A program made the translations under genes and the position numbers. The notes under the pieces are model-generated. The model ran no database searches, was not told where the DNA came from, and worked only from the letters and a program-made list of their open reading frames with translations. Shown piece after piece: positions 60,186 to 64,000 of a stretch of DNA of 64,000 bases. The stretch comes from an uncultured Trueperaceae bacterium (GTDB taxonomy: Bacteria; Deinococcota; Deinococci; Deinococcales; Trueperaceae), in the NCBI GenBank assembly GCA_937873495.1, contig CALMXZ010000010.1:62001-126000 (forward strand), written 5' to 3'. The first letter of the stretch is position 1. Each line of letters starts with the position of its first letter.

Positions 60186-61430
60186 GTGCGCGCTGCCACC
60201 ATCTCACGCAGGGTGCTGACGGCTGCGTTCATCCTGGCGCCGACCTGGGCCGTCGGCACCGTGCGCGCCGAGGCGCCGCAGCTGAGCGGGCGCGCGTCGG
60301 CCCTGTTCGGCGTCGCGGTCGACGGCGGTCTGAGCGTAGCCGCCGCCGACTTGGAACTGCGGCTCCAAGGAGAGGTGGGTTCCGGCTTCTTCCCCGACGC
60401 CGCCTACACGGCCGCCATCCAGGCGGGCTACGACGCGGCGACGGGCACCACTCGCTTCGAGCTCGACGAGGCGCATGTCACCCTCTACTTCACCGATGTC
60501 GACATCACGGTCGGCAAGCAGCGCAGGGCGTGGGGCTCGACGGACGGCGTGAACCCAGTCGACGTGCTCAACCCCCGCGACCTCACGTTCCCACCCGATA
60601 GCGAGAAGATCGCCGTGCCGATGCTGTACGGCTCCGTTCACGCGGGTGACGCGCGCGTGCAGCTCGCGGTTGTGCCGCTCTTCACCCCCTCCAGTGAGCC
60701 GGGCACGGCGTGGCGCACCGCCCCGACACCGACCCTACCGCCTGGCGCGACGGTCGTCGGGGTGCTACCGCCCGAGGTACACGTGCCCACGGCCGAGCTC
60801 GGCAACGTGCAGTTCGGCGCGCGCGCCACGTTAGCGGCTGGCGCGTTCGACGTGAGCGCCACGTACTTCACCGGTTTCCGCACCGAGCCGACGGCGAGCG
60901 CGCGTCTGGTGCCGACCGGCACCCCCGGCCAGTTCCACCTCCAGCCGGTGATCCGTTACGACCGCATGCAGCTGGTGGGGGTCGACTTCTCCGGCGCCAT
61001 CGGTCCGGTGGTGGTGCGCGGCGAGGCGGCCTACGAGTTCACCGCCGATGCGGACGGCACCGACCCGGCGGTGGGCAACCATTCGCTGCAAGCAGTGCTG
61101 GGCGGGGAGTACCTCATCCCCGGCGGCCCGCGGGTAGTGCTGCAGGGCGTGCTCGACTACACCGCTCCCGACGCTGGTGGAGAGGCCGACCCGACCTTCA
61201 AGACCATGACCGTGCTCGCGTACCAGTCGGATGCACGCACGAGCTTCGACCTCGTTTGGTTACAGAGCTTGGACGGCAGTGGCCTGATTGTGCCGGGCGT
61301 GGCGTACACGTTCGCGGACGGGGTGACGGGCGAGGCGAAGGCCTACGTTTTCTACGGCGGCGCGGGCACCGAGTTCGGTGGCTGGCGGAACAACAGTCAG
61401 CTGCGGGTGGCGGTGGCTTACTCCTTCTGA
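60186..61430 (+). CDS. Outer-membrane beta-barrel protein (DUF1302-like)
   Basis: 414 residues. Signal peptide about 1-29 (VLTAAFILAPTWAVGTVRA-E), then alternating amphipathic strands ending in the C-terminal Phe (RVAVAYSF), as needed for insertion by the BAM complex. The block VDITVGKQRRAWGSTDGVNPVDVLNPRDLTFP (two parts) is characteristic of DUF1302/porin-like proteins that accompany MMPL exporters. GTG start one base after the LolA-like stop. Completes an inner-membrane, periplasmic and outer-membrane export chain. Confidence 0.88.
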   Translation: MRAATISRRVLTAAFILAPTWAVGTVRAEAPQLSGRASALFGVAVDGGLSVAAADLELRLQGEVGSGFFPDAAYTAAIQAGYDAATGTTRFELDEAHVTLYFTDVDITVGKQRRAWGSTDGVNPVDVLNPRDLTFPPDSEKIAVPMLYGSVHAGDARVQLAVVPLFTPSSEPGTAWRTAPTPTLPPGATVVGVLPPEVHVPTAELGNVQFGARATLAAGAFDVSATYFTGFRTEPTASARLVPTGTPGQFHLQPVIRYDRMQLVGVDFSGAIGPVVVRGEAAYEFTADADGTDPAVGNHSLQAVLGGEYLIPGGPRVVLQGVLDYTAPDAGGEADPTFKTMTVLAYQSDARTSFDLVWLQSLDGSGLIVPGVAYTFADGVTGEAKAYVFYGGAGTEFGGWRNNSQLRVAVAYSF

Positions 61431-61531
61431 CCATCGACCGGGGTCGCCGGCTGTCGGTAGCTACCCGGACGGCCGGCGTTAACCCCCGCCTAACCGTGCC
61501 GTCGCAACCTATGCCGCAAGGAGGGTTCGAC

Positions 61532-62026
61532 ATGACACGACGCACTTTGATCATCGCCAGTCTCGCCGCCGCGGTGGCCTTCGCAGGAGGTAACACGCTC
61601 ATGGGCGCCATGCGGCCCGGCACGGCGTCCGGCCCGGCGAGTGACCAGTCCACCGACCCGACCAAGGTCGTCGCTACCCCGGGGTCCGCCCTCGTACCCG
61701 TGAACGGTGGTGAGGATGGGTGGATGCTGGTTGGTCCGGATGGAACGGTGCTCGCCGGGCCAGACGGTAGGCCACCGGCGACCCCCAATGTCCTCGACGC
61801 GGGGGCGGTGGTCGGGATCGCCGCCGCGTTCGACCCTGCCGTCCGAACTGGACGCGACACGCGGGACGGGCGGGGAAGCGACTGCGATGAGCCGGACCGC
61901 AGGCACGGTGACGACGATCACGACGACGATTACGACGATCACGACGACGATCATGACCGGGAAGGCTTGCGCTACCGGGTCACCGGCAGCCGGCCCGCGA
62001 CGACCCTGGTGCGGAGCGAGCGATGA
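61532..62026 (+). CDS. Membrane-anchored protein with Asp/His-rich tail
   Basis: 164 residues of no known family. N-terminal signal anchor (about 4-20), a Gly/Pro-rich middle (GEDGWMLVGPDGTVLAGPDG), and at about 125-143 an extreme Asp/His run (DDDHDDDYDDHDDDHD) that should bind divalent metal ions. AAGGAGG lies 7 bases before the ATG. Its end overlaps the next gene (ATGA), putting it in the ApbE/ferric-reductase-like operon, where a metal-binding or electron-transfer accessory role is conceivable. Confidence 0.7.
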   Translation: MTRRTLIIASLAAAVAFAGGNTLMGAMRPGTASGPASDQSTDPTKVVATPGSALVPVNGGEDGWMLVGPDGTVLAGPDGRPPATPNVLDAGAVVGIAAAFDPAVRTGRDTRDGRGSDCDEPDRRHGDDDHDDDYDDHDDDHDREGLRYRVTGSRPATTLVRSER

Positions 62027-62361
62027 ACCCCAAGCCTCGCCGCCCGAAGTTCGACAAGACGGCCTCGACGACCTGGCTGCTGGCGGTGTTGATCGGGTTG
62101 GGCGCGGGTGCGACGCTGCGCTTCGCGATGGACGACCGCGACGGGGCGGTAGCCGCGCGCTTGACGAGCGGGGAACGTCCCCCGCTCGCGGCTGCCGGGA
62201 CGAGCGTGCGCGTCGTGGTCGTGGACCCGAGCGGCCGTGTGATCGGCACCTACGACGGCTCGGACCTCGCCCCTCACGCAACCGTCGCGCCGGCCGCTAC
62301 AGGGGCAACGTTGCGCCGCGGTGAGTCGCGTTCCGCCGTAGCCGGCACGCGAGCGTCATGA
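62023..62361 (+). CDS. Small membrane-anchored protein with a TGAT motif
   Basis: 112 residues, no family recognised. Basic N terminus, one transmembrane helix (about 17-33), then a periplasmic domain with RVVVVDPSGRVIGTYDGSDLAP. Near the C terminus, residues 93-96 read TGAT, like the [S/T]GAT motif whose last Thr receives FMN from ApbE in FMN-binding domains. The apbE gene follows at once (ATGA overlap). A flavin-carrying role is therefore possible but unproven, and the domain is shorter than a usual FMN-binding domain. Confidence 0.65.
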   Translation: MNPKPRRPKFDKTASTTWLLAVLIGLGAGATLRFAMDDRDGAVAARLTSGERPPLAAAGTSVRVVVVDPSGRVIGTYDGSDLAPHATVAPAATGATLRRGESRSAVAGTRAS

Positions 62362-63230
62362 CAGCGCACTTCCCCTCGCTCGGCCCACGCCCAAGTCACA
62401 CCGGCGGCCGCCAGCGCCCCGCCCCCCCGCCGTCTACCGTGCGCGTCGAGTTCAGCGGCATGGGCACGACGATCGCGGTGCAAGCACCCGAAGCGCGGCG
62501 CCTGGCGACCGAGCTGCGCCGCCTCGAGGCGCTACTCACGCGTTTCGACCCCGCCGGGGGTGTCGCGGGCCTGAACCGCACCGGGCGGCTGCGCGACCCG
62601 GCGCCTGAACTCCTGGCGGCCGTCCGCTGGGCCGTGGAGGCGTGTCACTTGACGGACGGCCTGGTCACGCCGCTGGTGGGGCGCTCCCTCGAGTGGCACG
62701 GCTACTCCGGGAGTTGGAGCGAGGGCGTCGACTGGCAGGCTCGGGAGGGCAAGCCACCGCCCGTGCCGCCTATCGAGCAGCTCGTGGTGTCTGCCGACGA
62801 GATCGTCCTGCCGCCGGGCGCGGCCCTCGACTTGGGCGGCACCGCCAAGTCGTGGGCCGTGCAGCGCGTGGCCACAGGACTCGACCGGGTCGTGATCGAC
62901 GCCGGCGGCGACGTACTCATCCGCTCCGCCGCGCCGAGCCGAGTGAACGTCATGGGCGCCGCCGAGCCTTGGCACCTCGAGCTGCCCCCCGGCGCCTGGG
63001 CGGTAGCCACCTCGAGTGTGGCGCGCCGCGCTTGGCGTGGTGGTCATCACCTCATCGACCCGCGCACCGGCAGGCCCGTGCGTGGACGGTGGACGCAGGC
63101 CACGGTGGTCGGCCGCTCGCTCGCCCTGGCCGAGCTGGCCACGAAACTGCTGCTCCTGGGCGTGCCCGTCCCGGAGACGCTCCAGGTCGAGCAGGCCTGG
63201 GTCGTCGACCGGGACGGCACCCTCCGGTGA
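62358..63230 (+). CDS. apbE: FAD:protein FMN transferase
   Basis: 290 residues, ApbE family. GMGTTIAVQAPE opening strand, FDPAGGVAGLNRTG, ALDLGGTAKSWAV (the conserved Gly-x-x-K-G region, here K-S), VIDAGGDVLIR, and the metal/FAD loop GGHHLIDPRTGRPV. Transfers FMN from FAD to a Thr of a target protein, usually outside the cytoplasm. No lipobox or clear signal peptide at this start, so location is uncertain. Flanked by the TGAT-bearing protein and a haem membrane protein. Confidence 0.92.
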   Translation: MTAHFPSLGPRPSHTGGRQRPAPPPSTVRVEFSGMGTTIAVQAPEARRLATELRRLEALLTRFDPAGGVAGLNRTGRLRDPAPELLAAVRWAVEACHLTDGLVTPLVGRSLEWHGYSGSWSEGVDWQAREGKPPPVPPIEQLVVSADEIVLPPGAALDLGGTAKSWAVQRVATGLDRVVIDAGGDVLIRSAAPSRVNVMGAAEPWHLELPPGAWAVATSSVARRAWRGGHHLIDPRTGRPVRGRWTQATVVGRSLALAELATKLLLLGVPVPETLQVEQAWVVDRDGTLR

Positions 63231-63252
63231 CGAGCGTGACAGGACCGTTCTC

Positions 63253-63915
63253 GTGACCACTACCACCAGCGCCTCCCGCCTGAACCGTTACCTGGTGTGG
63301 CTGCCGCTCGCGGCCCTGAGCCTCTACTGGCTTCTGGCCTACGCCGGACTGGCACCCGGCGAGTGGACCTGGGGGTTCCTCCGCCTCACGGGCGTGATCG
63401 GCTACGCGCTCCTGGCCCTGAGCGTGGCGAGCGGCGCTCTCCTGGCCGCGCGTTTCGCGCCACCCGCCTGGCTGGCCAAGCCGCTGCAGTACGGGTGGCA
63501 CGGTCTGACGGCCGGGAGCGGTCTGGCACTGGTCGGCATCCACGTGGCGCTGTCGCTCGTGAGCGCGCACTACCCGCAGTCGCTGGACGGTGTGCTCGTG
63601 CCGGGGCTCGCCACGTTCTCGCCCTTCGCCATGGGTCTCGGCACGATCGGCACTTACTTGCTCCTCGCGCCGTACCTGAGCTTCGCCGGGCGCAGGGTCT
63701 TGAGCGGTCGCTGGGTGAAGGTGTTCCACCTGTTCGCCTACCCCGGGTTCGCTGCTGGCACGTTGCATGGGATGCTGGTAGGCAGCGACCGGCTCGCGTG
63801 GCTCTACCTTGCAGGGCTGGCGTTGGTTGCGTTCACCGTCTCGGTGCGGCTCGCGGAGGGGCGGTGCCCGAGGCTGGAGGCCGGAGCGCATGAGGCTGCT
63901 GGTCATCGAGGATGA
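63253..63915 (+). CDS. Ferric-reductase-like haem b membrane protein
   Basis: 220 residues, six helices of the ferric reductase/NOX-type transmembrane family. Two His pairs expected to hold b haems: YGWHGLTAG with [10 protein letters not shown] in the middle helices, and [14 protein letters not shown] with TLHGMLVG near the end. No NAD/FAD domains, so electrons must be passed from or to partner proteins, possibly the flavinylated neighbour. GTG 63253 is the only start near the conserved region. Overlaps the following response regulator gene by 26 bases. Confidence 0.88.
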   Translation: MTTTTSASRLNRYLVWLPLAALSLYWLLAYAGLAPGEWTWGFLRLTGVIGYALLALSVASGALLAARFAPPAWLAKPLQYGWHGLTAGSGLALVGIHVALSLVSAHYPQSLDGVLVPGLATFSPFAMGLGTIGTYLLLAPYLSFAGRRVLSGRWVKVFHLFAYPGFAAGTLHGMLVGSDRLAWLYLAGLALVAFTVSVRLAEGRCPRLEAGAHEAAGHRG

Positions 63916-64000
63916 CCCGCGTATAGGCGCCCCCCTCGTCGAGGCCTTGGAGGAGGGTGGTCACCGAGTCGCATGGGTCCAAGACGGCCCTGGTGGGCTC
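63890..64000 (+). CDS. Response regulator receiver domain (partial)
   Basis: First 37 residues of a two-component response regulator, cut by the window end: [20 protein letters not shown] with the acidic pair E7-D8-D9. Starts within the ferric-reductase-like gene, so it is in the same operon and may regulate it. The output domain and any kinase lie beyond the window. Confidence 0.9.
   Translation, partial: MRLLVIEDDPRIGAPLVEALEEGGHRVAWVQDGPGGL

Noticed and set aside
60710-61531. Long frame running through the barrel gene into the Asp/His-rich protein gene
   Set aside because: Only the part from ATG 61532, preceded by AAGGAGG, looks coding; the earlier part is a shadow of the barrel gene.

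Overview
The window is very GC-rich, has almost no non-coding DNA, and contains no tRNA, rRNA, CRISPR array, phage or insertion sequence that I could find. Outer-envelope genes (a beta-barrel protein, a LolA-like periplasmic protein) point to a diderm. At least eight genes have a -10 hexamer 6-7 bases before the start codon and no ribosome binding site, the leaderless arrangement common in Deinococcota. My best guess is a Deinococcota (Trueperales-like) chromosome; this is inference, not proof.

Layout. 0-8 kb: housekeeping and regulatory genes (cut response regulator, SHOCT membrane protein, ArsR regulator with an AHSA1 partner, a HAD-GH65 fusion phosphorylase, truncated haemoglobin, thioredoxin with a CsoR/CstR-type repressor). 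7.8-11.3 kb: DUF1800-DUF1501-secreted protein operon. 11.4-16.2 kb: BceRSAB-type sensor/transporter module, then a 3-methyladenine glycosylase lacking its zinc-site residues.

17-45 kb is a large catabolic region with three dipeptide/oligopeptide-type ABC importers, each made only of a binding protein and two permeases, with no ATPase gene in sight. Cluster A (17.1-28.8 kb, visibly less GC-rich) has an FCD-type GntR regulator, binding protein, two tandem AstE/aspartoacylase-like deacylases, permeases (one frameshifted), a DRE-TIM metallolyase and HyuB/HyuA. Cluster B (29-38.7 kb) has a long GntR regulator divergent from binding protein, permeases, an M19 dipeptidase relative with an altered metal site, a D-2-hydroxyacid dehydrogenase, a third deacylase, an AtzG-like peptide and an amidase. 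Cluster C (38.7-45 kb) has binding protein, creatininase-family hydrolase and permeases, divergent from an IclR regulator and an amidohydrolase; the promoter and repressor site can be read directly. Together these look like uptake and stepwise hydrolysis of amide or N-acyl compounds, possibly containing D-amino acids.

45-53 kb: Rdx/SelW-like protein, a second 2-hydroxyacid dehydrogenase with a non-standard start, rhodanese, a complete XylFGH-like sugar ABC importer, a GNAT acetyltransferase, a D-threonine-aldolase-type PLP enzyme and a DUF1684 protein. 53-64 kb: MFS exporter, TldE-like protein next to a 37-bp tandem repeat, a TetR-MMPL-LolA-like-barrel export operon with visible operators, and a redox operon (two small membrane-anchored proteins, ApbE flavin transferase, ferric-reductase-like haem membrane protein) running into a response regulator cut by the window end.
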